A stretch of DNA of 13,522 bases from Ruminococcaceae bacterium UBA4958 (GCA_002397355.1 DHAI01000016.1:1-13522); one strand, 5' to 3'; numbered from the stretch's first letter, positions 1 through 6,665 are shown. Numbers and translations are program-made. Notes: generated from the sequence alone by a model not told the origin.

Positions 1-22
1 CCCCAACATTTATTATAGAGCC
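1..22. mobile_element. Possible outer terminal repeat of an ISL3-type insertion sequence (body outside the window)
   Basis: Read on the minus strand from base 22, the sequence begins GGCTCTATAATAAATG and ends in TTGGGG. This matches my recollection of ISL3-family ends (GGCTCTTTGT... running into a TGTGG/TTGGGG-type inner end). If correct, base 22 is the outer edge and the element lies to the left, beyond base 1. Only one end is visible, with no transposase and no second copy to compare, so this is pattern recognition only. Confidence 0.33.
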
Positions 23-190
23 CTTTTTTCTCTCAGTTTCACTCATAAAATGCGGGGGTTTTGCAGCGATAACGCCCGGAATATAGCTGCCGTCATATCA
101 CAGGATCTCCATAATGTCAATTTCTTATGGGCTGCCGATTCTCACGGAGGAATGTACTAATCTCAGCGTTTTGAACGGCTTATCCCGCAT
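1..190 (-). pseudogene. Remnant reading frame with two in-frame stops, running off the left edge
   Basis: On the minus strand, an ATG at 190-188 opens a frame that reads MRDKPFKTLRLVHSSVRIGS and beyond. It meets TAA at 127-125, continues as EIDIMEIL, meets TGA at 100-98, and continues as YDGSYIPGVIAAK to the window edge. The amino-acid composition looks protein-like across both stops, which suggests a decayed gene rather than random sequence. I see no good ribosome binding site before the ATG; it follows a terminator directly. The family is not recognised. If the IS end at base 22 is real, the insertion also cut this frame. It could be chance in a short stretch. Confidence 0.28.
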
Positions 191-200
191 GGGGAAAACC

Positions 201-229
201 AAAAAAATACCGCCCTGTGAAGGGCGGTA
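201..229 (-). terminator. Intrinsic terminator (minus strand)
   Basis: A perfect 9-bp stem (208-216 with 221-229, TACCGCCCT/AGGGCGGTA) closes a 4-base loop. On the minus strand it is followed by seven T (complement of A 201-207). A run of A also follows the stem on the plus side, so on the plus strand it has no U tract. It would end minus-strand transcripts entering from the 240-530 region. Confidence 0.6.
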
Positions 230-235
230 AAAAAG

Positions 236-267
236 AAGGAGAGAAAGTTATGAAAAAGTATATTTAA
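236..267 (+). other. Strong Shine-Dalgarno followed by a five-codon ORF
   Basis: AAGGAG at 236-241 stands 8 bases before ATG at 250, which is followed by only AAA AAG TAT ATT and TAA (peptide MKKYI). The site is a textbook translation start, so either a longer gene beginning MKK... has been destroyed, or this is a very short leader peptide ahead of the hairpins at 270-344. No continuing frame downstream looks like a protein. No plus-strand promoter was identified upstream. Confidence 0.22.
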
Positions 268-269
268 AA

Positions 270-350
270 TCCTCTTTCGAGGAACTTGTAATTTGTCTGC
301 GGGTCTGTAGTCCGGTATTCCGTCCACACGGCAGGCCCATGCAGTTTTAT
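270..350 (+). other. Hairpin-rich patch, possible structured RNA or terminator
   Basis: Two inverted repeats follow one another. The first is TCCTC/GAGGA (270-274 with 279-283, 4-base loop). The second is a longer helix formed by CTGCGGGTCTG (297-307) with CAGGCCC-at-GCAG (332-344): 11 pairs, one of them a T-G wobble (304/335), with a 2-base bulge. An inner CCGT/ACGG hairpin lies at 320-331. TTTTAT follows the long helix. The wobble is a valid pair only if the plus strand is transcribed; on the minus strand it becomes C-A. On the minus strand the first hairpin would carry a GAAA tetraloop. No known RNA family was recognised. Otherwise 240-536 holds nothing I can name. Confidence 0.28.
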
Positions 351-469
351 ACTTGGTGTGTTTCTGTTTGGAATGTCTTAAGTATAAGCAAATATTGTGT
401 ACGGGCTGTGAATCGAATTTTAAAAAATTGCACAATTCTTGTTAAGAATCTGAAAACAAAAAGCAGAAA

Positions 470-514
470 TAAAAAATCCGCCCCGAATACCTTGCAGGAT
501 TCGAAACGGATTTT
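470..514 (-). terminator. Probable intrinsic terminator of the minus-strand gene at 537-1061
   Basis: On the minus strand AAAATCCG (514-507) pairs with CGGATTTT (480-473). Between them is a second stem of CGAATCC with GGtATTCG, separated by a TTT/GGG internal loop. A T-rich tail TTTTTATTT follows. It lies 23 bases after the stop codon of the upstream gene, where its terminator would be expected. Confidence 0.5.
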
Positions 515-536
515 GAAAGTGCCGTACAGTCTGAGC

Positions 537-1061
537 CTAAACCAGCATATTCAAGGCTCCCGGCTGCTGGTCTTCTGATTCGGAAGAATCGCTCTCTGAT
601 TTCTCTTTTACCTCCTGCTCAGCCTGCCGCTGTTCCGCAGAAGTTTCGGCTTTGGATATCTGCGCCTTTGTGGTTTTGGCAATTGCCGAGTGAACGGATT
701 CACCGGAGTTCCGCAGCGCAACCATTGTGGCGTCGGTCTTGTATTGCAGCGTGGAAACGCCAATCCGTTTTGGGCCGGACTTTCCGGTTTCGTCGGCATG
801 CTTCTGCTCCTTTTGCAGCTGGCTGATTTGCTGATCAACTTTAGAAATCAGGTTGTCGAATTCATTCAGTTTCATGCGGATGCTCGTTCCGCCGCATCCG
901 GAGGAATGAGCCTTAATGCGGTAATCGTCTTCCATATTCTGAATGGATTGTTTCAGCCTTTGGAGTTCCGATATGCGGGCTTTTTGACTATTGCCAGTGT
1001 CAAGGCCCGCATCTCCCGATTTGCTGGCTGCCGCAGCCAGCGCAATCGCATCAATTCCCAT
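537..1061 (-). CDS. Small coiled-coil protein, possibly FlxA-like
   Basis: A 174-residue soluble protein with no signal peptide or membrane segment. Residues about 27-45 (ARISELQRLKQSIQNMEDD) and 63-86 (KLNEFDNLISKVDQQISQLQ) have heptad-like spacing of hydrophobic residues and would form coiled coils. Between them is a short Ser/Gly/Cys stretch (HSSGCGGTS), and the C-terminal 50 residues are highly charged (Gln, Glu, Lys, Ser) and probably disordered. The start ATG has AAGGCGGG 7 bases upstream. The coiled-coil plan resembles FlxA-like proteins (Pfam FlxA), and a sigma-28-like site lies upstream, but the resemblance is of composition rather than a diagnostic motif. It is monocistronic, with its own terminator. 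The family assignment is tentative; that the gene is real is likely given the RBS, length and terminator. Confidence 0.72.
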   Translation of the reverse strand: MGIDAIALAAAASKSGDAGLDTGNSQKARISELQRLKQSIQNMEDDYRIKAHSSGCGGTSIRMKLNEFDNLISKVDQQISQLQKEQKHADETGKSGPKRIGVSTLQYKTDATMVALRNSGESVHSAIAKTTKAQISKAETSAEQRQAEQEVKEKSESDSSESEDQQPGALNMLV

Positions 1062-1110
1062 GTTCTGTTCCCGCCTTGCATTAAGATATGTGATATTCTC
1101 TATATTTTAT

Positions 1111-1137
1111 TTATCGAACGAAATTTCAATAAATTTA
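1111..1137 (-). promoter_or_regulatory. Sigma-28 (SigD/FliA)-like promoter upstream of the coiled-coil gene
   Basis: On the minus strand TAAA (1137-1134) is followed by exactly 15 bases and then TTCGATAA (1118-1111). The established sigma-28 consensus is TAAA-N15-GCCGATAA, so the -35 core matches 4 of 4 and the -10 matches 6 of 8 with correct spacing. The site ends 49 bases before the ATG at 1061. The background is very AT-rich, so a chance match is possible. A sigma-A type reading (TTGAAA with AATATA, 17-base spacer) overlaps it. Confidence 0.38.
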
Positions 1138-1161
1138 GAAAAATAGAAAATTTTTGCTGTT

Positions 1162-1185
1162 AAAAGACTCTCAGCGGGAGTTTTT
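1162..1185 (-). terminator. Weak candidate terminator after the CsbB-like gene
   Basis: On the minus strand AAAACTC and GAGT-c-TTTT form a short stem around CCGCTGA, ending in TTTT, about 30 bases after the stop at 1217. The stem is only about 4 GC-containing pairs plus A-T pairs, so efficiency is doubtful. Confidence 0.33.
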
Positions 1186-1216
1186 CAGCTTTGCGCAATG
1201 GCAGCCAGGGAATATA

Positions 1217-2203
1217 TTATTCGGGTGATTCTCCGTTTTTTTTACCGGAAGCCTGCGCGGAGCCGGATTTACGGAATTCCTCGATCTTGTAGCGTGGGCG
1301 TGCTTTTGTTTCCCCGTAGATTTTTCCAATGTAAGTGCCCGCGACACCAAGGCAAGAAAGGATCAGCCCGCCGAGAAGCCACAGTGACCACACGGCGGGA
1401 ACCCACGCGGCGGTTGTTCCTACCGCATGGGAAATCAGCGTCCAGATGAAGCCGATCAGGCTCACCAGCAATACCGCAGCTCCAAGGATGAAGATCAATT
1501 TCAGCGGTTTGACGCTGAATGAGGTGATGCCGTCTACGGCGAACGCCAGCATCTTTTTCAGCGGGTATTTCGATTCCCCGGCGAACCGTTCATGGCGGTC
1601 ATAATAAACAAAATCGCTCCGGAACCCAATCAGCGGGACAAGCCCCCGCAGAAAAAGATTGACTTCGCGGTATTCGCTGAGGGCGTCCAGCGCACGGCGG
1701 CTCATCAGGCGGTAGTCCGCGTGGTTGTAAACGATATCCACGCCCAGCGCAGAGAGAAACCGGTAAAATCCCTGTGCTGTAAAACGTTTAAAAAACGTGT
1801 CAGTGTCGCGCCGGTTGCGTACGCCGTATACGACATCACAGCCCTCCCGGTATTTTTGCACGAACTGAGGGAGAACTTCCACGTCGTCCTGCAAATCGGC
1901 GTCGAGGCTAATGGCGCAGTCCGCAAGCCGGCGCGCCGTCATCAGCCCCGCAAGCAGGGCGTTTTGGTGGCCGCGGTTGTGCGCCAGTTTAATGCCGCTG
2001 ACAAGACTGTTTTCTTCACAATACTGCGAAATCAGTTTCCACGTGCCGTCCCGGCTGCCGTCGTCGACAAACAGGATCCGGCTGCTGCTGTCTGCAAGGC
2101 CGCCGCTGATCATAGCGTCCAGTTTTTCCGTCAGGCGCTTTTCCGTTTCCGGCAGAACTTTTTCTTCGTTGTAGCATGGGACAACCAGATATACCACAGT
2201 CAT
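1217..2203 (-). CDS. CsbB/GtrB-like polyprenyl-phosphate glycosyltransferase (GT2)
   Basis: A 328-residue family 2 glycosyltransferase with the DPM1/GtrB/CsbB plan. The GT-A domain begins with VVPCYNEE (7-14), followed by the nucleotide-binding VDDGS (46-50), GHQNALLAG (78-86) and the metal-binding DADLQDD (101-107). HADYRLMSRR (161-170) is the acceptor-loop motif of the family. Two C-terminal membrane segments lie at about 236-258 and 271-293. Such enzymes transfer a sugar from a nucleotide donor to undecaprenyl phosphate on the cytoplasmic face, and the lipid-linked sugar is then flipped outward. The ATG is 1 base after the stop of the upstream yfhO-like gene, and its AGGAGG lies inside the end of that gene, so translation is coupled. 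In Bacillus, csbB and yfhO are also paired and act in lipoteichoic acid glycosylation; the same role is likely here, but the sugar and polymer are not visible. Confidence 0.9.
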   Translation of the reverse strand: MTVVYLVVPCYNEEKVLPETEKRLTEKLDAMISGGLADSSSRILFVDDGSRDGTWKLISQYCEENSLVSGIKLAHNRGHQNALLAGLMTARRLADCAISLDADLQDDVEVLPQFVQKYREGCDVVYGVRNRRDTDTFFKRFTAQGFYRFLSALGVDIVYNHADYRLMSRRALDALSEYREVNLFLRGLVPLIGFRSDFVYYDRHERFAGESKYPLKKMLAFAVDGITSFSVKPLKLIFILGAAVLLVSLIGFIWTLISHAVGTTAAWVPAVWSLWLLGGLILSCLGVAGTYIGKIYGETKARPRYKIEEFRKSGSAQASGKKNGESPE

Positions 2204-2204
2204 A

Positions 2205-4631
2205 TTAAAAATCCTCCTGATCCGATGGATCCGCCTGCTCCGGAATTTCCGGAGATTTCACGCGGTAAATTTTCCGTTTCTTTTTTGCGGGGGAGCGTGT
2301 ATACAGCAGATAAAGGCCAAGCAGTGCAAACCCTCCGAGAGTGACCCAGAATCCGAGCCGTACGCCGGGAGTCTGGTAAGTAAACCGGATAGACGCGGTT
2401 CCTTTCGGGACGCGGACCGCCATAAAGCCGACATTGACCTGGTAAATTTCCGCTTTTTTCCCGTTAACAGTGGCGCTCCAGCCGTTTTCGAACGGAACGC
2501 TGAAAAATACAAGGCGTTCGGAATTTGATATGGCTGTAGCGGAAAAACCGCCGTTGTCGTGAGAGAACGAAGTGCAGGATGTTGCCCGCCGGGCGGCGCA
2601 GTCCCGTAAATAGGCTTCCTTGTTATAGGTCTGTGCGTTGAGATTCAGGTGTTTCAGGTTTCCTTTTTCTTTGGCCGCGTCTGCGTCTTCCAGCACAATT
2701 GCTTTCAGCAGAAGCAGGTGGCGTTCATTTTCTGAAGTGCTGTTGTATTCCGAACGGGTAATGTAAGCGCTGTAGCTGAATCCCATGGGAATATAATAGT
2801 CATTCTGGTAAATGGTGCACCCGTTCTGCGTATCATAATAGCTCCATCCGGGCATGGCGGTTTCACCGCCGTCGTTAAAATTTTTGCCGCCGGAAGGATC
2901 AAACAGCCACCGGCAGCTGGTTAGGCCGCGCAGTCCGTAGACCGTGGTGTCCGGGCGGGAACCGACGTCCCGCTGCACGCCGATAGAGGGATAGAATTCC
3001 ATGATGGAGCCGGGCACAATGCTGTGGAATGCCTGGATCGTCGGCATCTGCCAGAACATGGCCTGGTTGTCCATGCCGTCGTAGACGTCGATGCGGCTGA
3101 AGGTCGTTTCGTCCGGCAGACTGATCCCGCTGCCCTTGTTCAGCGAATAGGGGATGATCCAGTGATGCGTGTCATCACTCTGCGTTTTGCCAAGCGCGAT
3201 GAAAAACGCCGCGTAGAAACAGGTGATCAGCGTGATGCCGGCCATGCAGCGCCGCAGGAAAAGCTTCCTGTCCGTCCGGTAGCACCGAAAGACGATGACC
3301 AGCAGCGCAAGGCTCAGCAGCGCGATGGCGACGTAGGTCCAGAAGCGGGTGGGGTACTGCTCCAGACCGACGGTGACGGTTTTGCCGCCGTTCCCGTCGT
3401 CTTCGGATTTCACCATGAGCCCGATGGGCAGCGCGATGCCGAGCGTAATGCCGAAGGTCCAGCGGATCGCCCGTCTCCAGTCGGCGTCGGCGCTCTGCAG
3501 CGCGGCTACGGTCGCCAGCGCCATCATCAGCGTGAGCATGTAGTACCAGCGGGCGTAGTAAGCCATGTTGAACGCCTGGAACGCGGCGTTCAGAATCGGC
3601 ACGAGCGCCATGAGGAACAGAACGAACAGAAGCGTTTTCAGCCAGTGCTTTTTCCGGGACTGCAGGAACGCGATGACGCCGCTCATGCTGAAAAGCGGAA
3701 ACCAGGCGCCCAGCGACGCCCACTTCGCCTCGGAATTCGGGGTGAAGTTCGGCCGGGCCGGAATGTCCGGCGGGAAGAAAAAGCATTCCAGAATATGGAT
3801 ATACCGCTGATTGAAGTCGTACAGCAGCGCGTTCCATCCGTCCGGCGGGTCGACGACGCGCGGATTCTGCACCACGGCCAGCACCGTCGGCAGCAGCAGC
3901 ACGCAGGTGCACAGTACGCCGATAATCGCCTCGCACAACAGCTGCAGGAAGTCCCGCAGGGACATTTTCCAGTTCCGCAGGAGCATCCGGGTGGCCCAGT
4001 AGATCAGCAGGAAGACGACCTGCCCCACGAAGAAATAGTAATTCACCGTGCAGCAGAGGAACACCGAGAACGCGAACACATACCTGCGGTGGTTGTACAT
4101 GTACTCGTCCAGCGCCCACAGCATCAGGGGGAAGAAGATGATCGCCTCGTGGAAATGGTTGAAAAAGATGTTGTAGACGGAAAAGCCGGAAAACGCGTAC
4201 AGCAGCCCGCCCACGACCGCGTAGCCCTGGCGGCTCGCATAACGGCGCAGGTAGAGGAAGGAGGTCAGCGACGCGCAGCCGAATTTCAGAATGAGCAGCG
4301 GCCCCATCAGGTGCGGCACCATCCAGCTCGGAAACGGAATGGTCAGCCAGAAGAACGGGCTGCCGAGCAGGTAAAAGGAATAGGAACCGACGAAATTGGC
4401 GCCGAGGTCGGTCGTCCAGCTCCAGCCCCAGTTCCCGCTTCGGATCGCGTCGTGGCACATCTGGTAGAATGGGACCTGCTGCACGTTGAAATCGCCGTAG
4501 AACAGAAAATAACCGTTGTCGAAGATGATAAAGGGTACGAAGAATACGAAGGCGATCCCCAGACCGGCGACGAACGCCAGCCGCAGGTAGTAACCGTCTT
4601 CTCTGCCCCGCAGGTCCTGATACCTTATCAC
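2205..4631 (-). CDS. yfhO: YfhO-family GT-C membrane glycosyltransferase
   Basis: An 808-residue multi-pass protein that uses a lipid-linked sugar as donor outside the membrane. The first helix (about 16-38) leads into the extracellular loop with YGDFNVQQVPFY (45-56). Its Gly-Asp is the catalytic acidic position expected in GT-C enzymes, and WTTDLGAN (72-79) is a second conserved acidic loop. About a dozen hydrophobic segments follow, then a large extracellular domain that carries the family's closing block (PFENGWSATVNGK, GFMAVRVPKG) and a last helix. The length is close to Bacillus YfhO. The GTG at 4631 is chosen because AGGAGG lies 7 bases upstream; the open frame extends 118 codons further but that part lacks family character and crosses the promoter. 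It is the first gene of an operon with the CsbB-like enzyme. Base composition drops in the 3' third (see findings). Confidence 0.92.
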   Translation of the reverse strand: MIRYQDLRGREDGYYLRLAFVAGLGIAFVFFVPFIIFDNGYFLFYGDFNVQQVPFYQMCHDAIRSGNWGWSWTTDLGANFVGSYSFYLLGSPFFWLTIPFPSWMVPHLMGPLLILKFGCASLTSFLYLRRYASRQGYAVVGGLLYAFSGFSVYNIFFNHFHEAIIFFPLMLWALDEYMYNHRRYVFAFSVFLCCTVNYYFFVGQVVFLLIYWATRMLLRNWKMSLRDFLQLLCEAIIGVLCTCVLLLPTVLAVVQNPRVVDPPDGWNALLYDFNQRYIHILECFFFPPDIPARPNFTPNSEAKWASLGAWFPLFSMSGVIAFLQSRKKHWLKTLLFVLFLMALVPILNAAFQAFNMAYYARWYYMLTLMMALATVAALQSADADWRRAIRWTFGITLGIALPIGLMVKSEDDGNGGKTVTVGLEQYPTRFWTYVAIALLSLALLVIVFRCYRTDRKLFLRRCMAGITLITCFYAAFFIALGKTQSDDTHHWIIPYSLNKGSGISLPDETTFSRIDVYDGMDNQAMFWQMPTIQAFHSIVPGSIMEFYPSIGVQRDVGSRPDTTVYGLRGLTSCRWLFDPSGGKNFNDGGETAMPGWSYYDTQNGCTIYQNDYYIPMGFSYSAYITRSEYNSTSENERHLLLLKAIVLEDADAAKEKGNLKHLNLNAQTYNKEAYLRDCAARRATSCTSFSHDNGGFSATAISNSERLVFFSVPFENGWSATVNGKKAEIYQVNVGFMAVRVPKGTASIRFTYQTPGVRLGFWVTLGGFALLGLYLLYTRSPAKKKRKIYRVKSPEIPEQADPSDQEDF

Positions 4632-4716
4632 CCCGCCACCTCCTTCGCATGATGGGTGCCCGTGCTGAAACCGGGCGGCTTGCTCGGCCCGGCAGCCGTT
4701 CTCCGGGTTTTTCCCT

Positions 4717-4744
4717 ATTATACCATACGGCTCCGCCGAAACAA
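4717..4744 (-). promoter_or_regulatory. Sigma-A type promoter for the yfhO-csbB operon
   Basis: On the minus strand TTGTTT (4744-4739), a 16-base spacer and a perfect TATAAT (4722-4717) preceded by TGG (extended -10). It predicts an untranslated leader of about 80 bases before the GTG at 4631. The leader contains a CCGGGC/GCCCGG hairpin. Confidence 0.68.
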
Positions 4745-4776
4745 TGGAGCGGAGGGGGAAAATATCAGAAATCCTG

Positions 4777-4804
4777 TTGAATTCCGGCCGGAAATTGTTA
4801 TGAT
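4777..4804 (+). promoter_or_regulatory. Sigma-A type promoter for the yfbR-like gene
   Basis: TTGAAT (4777-4782), a 16-base spacer and TATGAT (4799-4804), 38 bases before the ATG at 4843. It is back to back with the yfhO promoter; the two -35 boxes are about 32 bases apart. Confidence 0.58.
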
Positions 4805-4842
4805 TAAAAAATAGATGAGAAAACGGAAGGGGATATTGGCTT

Positions 4843-5424
4843 ATGCACCATTTTTTCGCCATGATTTCGCGCATGAAATACATCAACCGCTGGGGTTTGA
4901 TGCGCAACACGCGCAGTGAAAATCTCTGCGAGCACAGCTTCGAGACGGCGGTCATCGCCCACGCGCTGGCCGTGCTGAGGAACACGCGCTTCGGCGGCCG
5001 CGTCGACGCGGAGCGCGCCGCGCTTCTCGCCCTTTATCACGACGCCACGGAGATCATCACCGGCGACATGCCCACGCCCGTAAAATACTACAACCGGGAG
5101 CTCCGCTCCGCCTACCGCGAGGTGGAGCGCGCCGCGCAGGGCAGGCTGCTGGCCTATCTGCCGGACGACATGAAGCCCGTTTACGGCCCGCTTCTCGGCG
5201 AGCCGCTTCCCTCCGACGCCGAACTGCTCCCGCTTGTGAAGGCGGCCGACAAGATCGCCGCCGTGATCAAGTGCGTGGAGGAGAAGCGCGTGGGAAACAG
5301 AGAGTTTTCCAGCGCCGAGAATTCTCTCCGGCGGGCCGTCGCCGGGATGCACCTGCCGGAAGCGGATTGTTTTCTGTCGGAATTCCTGCCCTCCTACAGC
5401 CTGACGCTCGACGAGCAGAAGTGA
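4843..5424 (+). CDS. YfbR-like HD-domain 5'-deoxynucleotidase
   Basis: A 193-residue HD-superfamily phosphohydrolase expected to remove the phosphate from deoxynucleoside 5'-monophosphates in the cytoplasm, helping to balance dNTP pools. The residues known from E. coli YfbR appear at matching places: R16-W17, H31 (CEHS), H66-D67 (YHDATE), D75 (GDMPTP) and D136 (KAADK). H31, H66, D67 and D136 form the metal site, and R16/W17 and D75 contact the substrate and perform catalysis. The length equals the family norm (about 200). The ATG is preceded by GGAAGGGG 9 bases upstream. It stands between divergent promoters and the next promoter, so it appears to be a single-gene unit; no terminator is seen before the LCP gene, so read-through is possible. 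Confidence 0.92.
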   Translation: MHHFFAMISRMKYINRWGLMRNTRSENLCEHSFETAVIAHALAVLRNTRFGGRVDAERAALLALYHDATEIITGDMPTPVKYYNRELRSAYREVERAAQGRLLAYLPDDMKPVYGPLLGEPLPSDAELLPLVKAADKIAAVIKCVEEKRVGNREFSSAENSLRRAVAGMHLPEADCFLSEFLPSYSLTLDEQK

Positions 5425-5425
5425 G

Positions 5426-5454
5426 TTTACTTTTCGAAAAACAGGGTATATAAT
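5426..5454 (+). promoter_or_regulatory. Sigma-A type promoter for the LCP gene
   Basis: TTTACT (5426-5431), a 17-base spacer and a perfect TATAAT (5449-5454), beginning right after the yfbR stop codon. Transcription would start near 5461, giving a leader of about 60 bases to the GTG at 5521, or about 21 bases to the ATG at 5482. Confidence 0.66.
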
Positions 5455-5520
5455 ATATCAGATTTTGCCGGGAAAAACAAAATGCGGTCGGATACGAAAA
5501 CCGGTTTAAGGAATGATATT

Positions 5521-6582
5521 GTGAAAAGCAAAAAGCACCTTGCGCGAAACATCGTGATTCTCGTGATAAGCATTCTGTTCCTGGTTGGCGGCTTCGGCTG
5601 CATTTACGCGGATCAGCTTCTGGGAAAAATCCGCTTCGTCGCGGAAGGGGAAAGTTCCGCCGGCTCCCAAGTGGATACCGGAGACCTGTTCGAGCCTCCG
5701 GCGGAGTCGGGCGTCGGGAAAGACAACGCGAAGGCAGGCCTTATCGGCGGCCTGTACCACGACGACGCCGTCACGAACATCCTGCTGCTGGGCGTGGACG
5801 ACTGGCAGGCCGGCGACAGCGGCCGCAGCGACAGCATGATGCTGGTTTCCATCGATTCGCGCCACAAAAAAATGAAGGTCACGTCCTTCATGCGGGACAT
5901 CTACGCCGCGATCCCCGGCCTCGGCAGCCACAAGCTGACCGAGGCTTACAGTCTCGGCGGCGGCAAGGCGGACGGCGCGCGGAAGATCCTTTCCACCATC
6001 GAGGCAAATTTCGGCGTCGACATCGACCGCTTCGTAACGGTGGATTACGAAGCGTTCCCGAAAATCATCAATCGTCTCGGCGGCGTGGAGATCGAGCTCA
6101 CCGACGAGACGAACGCGGACGGCATCACCGAGGCGGGCCTCATCAACGCGTATTCCGGCGAGACGGGGCACCCGGTCCACACGGGGAAGAACACGCTCAC
6201 CGGTCTTCAGGCGCGCTACTATTCCCGCATCCGCGACATCGGCAACGACTTCGAGCGCACCGCGCGCCAGCGCAAGGTGTTCGCCAGCATCGTCGGAAAG
6301 CTGAAGACCGCCAGCCCCATCACGGTCAACGCGGTCCTCGCCGATATCCTGCCCCTCGTTTCCACCAACATGACGAAGGACGAAATCGTTTCGCTGGCGG
6401 GGAACGCCTTGACGTACCTGAATTATCCGCTCATCCAGCACCGCGTGCCCGCGGACGGCGAGTGGTACCGCCTGGAGAACGACGCCGGCGACTGCATCGG
6501 CATTACGGATCTCGAAAAGACGAAACAGAATTTTGTGAAATTTATTTTTGAAGACGATATTCCGTCGGGAGATTATTCCTGA
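5521..6582 (+). CDS. LCP (LytR-CpsA-Psr) family cell-wall polymer ligase
   Basis: A 353-residue type II membrane protein with a short basic N terminus, one membrane helix (about 10-29), a linker, and the extracellular LCP domain from about residue 84. The domain shows NILLLGVDD (86-94), GRSDSMMLVSID (101-112), SFMRDIY with R125-D126, and the catalytic-arginine block around R238, F244, R246, R249 and R251 (RDIGNDFERTARQR). LCP enzymes move undecaprenyl-pyrophosphate-linked polymers such as teichoic acid or capsule onto peptidoglycan. The GTG at 5521 is preferred because TAAGGA, an exact anti-SD match, lies 8 bases upstream. An in-frame ATG at 5482 (13 more residues) has only a weak GGGA. Its position near the CsbB/YfhO pair suggests a surface-glycopolymer locus, but it is transcribed separately. 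The substrate is unknown. Confidence 0.9.
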   Translation: MKSKKHLARNIVILVISILFLVGGFGCIYADQLLGKIRFVAEGESSAGSQVDTGDLFEPPAESGVGKDNAKAGLIGGLYHDDAVTNILLLGVDDWQAGDSGRSDSMMLVSIDSRHKKMKVTSFMRDIYAAIPGLGSHKLTEAYSLGGGKADGARKILSTIEANFGVDIDRFVTVDYEAFPKIINRLGGVEIELTDETNADGITEAGLINAYSGETGHPVHTGKNTLTGLQARYYSRIRDIGNDFERTARQRKVFASIVGKLKTASPITVNAVLADILPLVSTNMTKDEIVSLAGNALTYLNYPLIQHRVPADGEWYRLENDAGDCIGITDLEKTKQNFVKFIFEDDIPSGDYS

Positions 6583-6634
6583 GCCGGATCTTTATTTGCC
6601 TCCAAGATTTACCCCGAAGGATTTTAGACCGTCG

Positions 6635-6665
6635 AAGCCGCACAGCGTAAACCGTGCGGCTTTTT
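6635..6665 (+). terminator. Strong intrinsic terminator after the LCP gene
   Basis: A 9-bp perfect stem AAGCCGCAC (6635-6643) with GTGCGGCTT (6654-6662), a 10-base loop and a T run to 6665. It lies 52 bases after the LCP stop and only 7 bases before the ribosome binding site of the next gene. Confidence 0.85.

Noticed and set aside
201..350. Known ncRNA (6S, SRP, tmRNA, RNase P, common riboswitches) in the hairpin-rich patch
   Set aside because: None of the conserved cores I know for these RNAs could be found on either strand, so the patch is left unnamed.
163..435. 90-codon minus-strand open frame in the left AT-rich region
   Set aside because: It starts at TTG with no RBS, runs straight through a perfect terminator stem at 201-229, and has no recognisable family.
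690..1163. Plus-strand 157-codon frame opposite the coiled-coil gene
   Set aside because: No RBS, and it reads through the promoter and RBS region of the minus-strand gene, which is better supported by RBS, coiled-coil pattern and terminator.
3024..4652. Long plus-strand open frame (542 codons) opposite yfhO
   Set aside because: It is rich in His, Gln, Arg, Glu and Val in low-complexity order, the usual shadow of a GC-rich membrane-protein gene read antisense. It has no family motif, while the minus-strand YfhO frame is convincing.
4632..4985. 118-codon N-terminal extension of the YfhO frame
   Set aside because: It would overlap the yfhO promoter and the start of the divergent yfbR gene, and lacks family character. 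The GTG at 4631 has an ideal SD.
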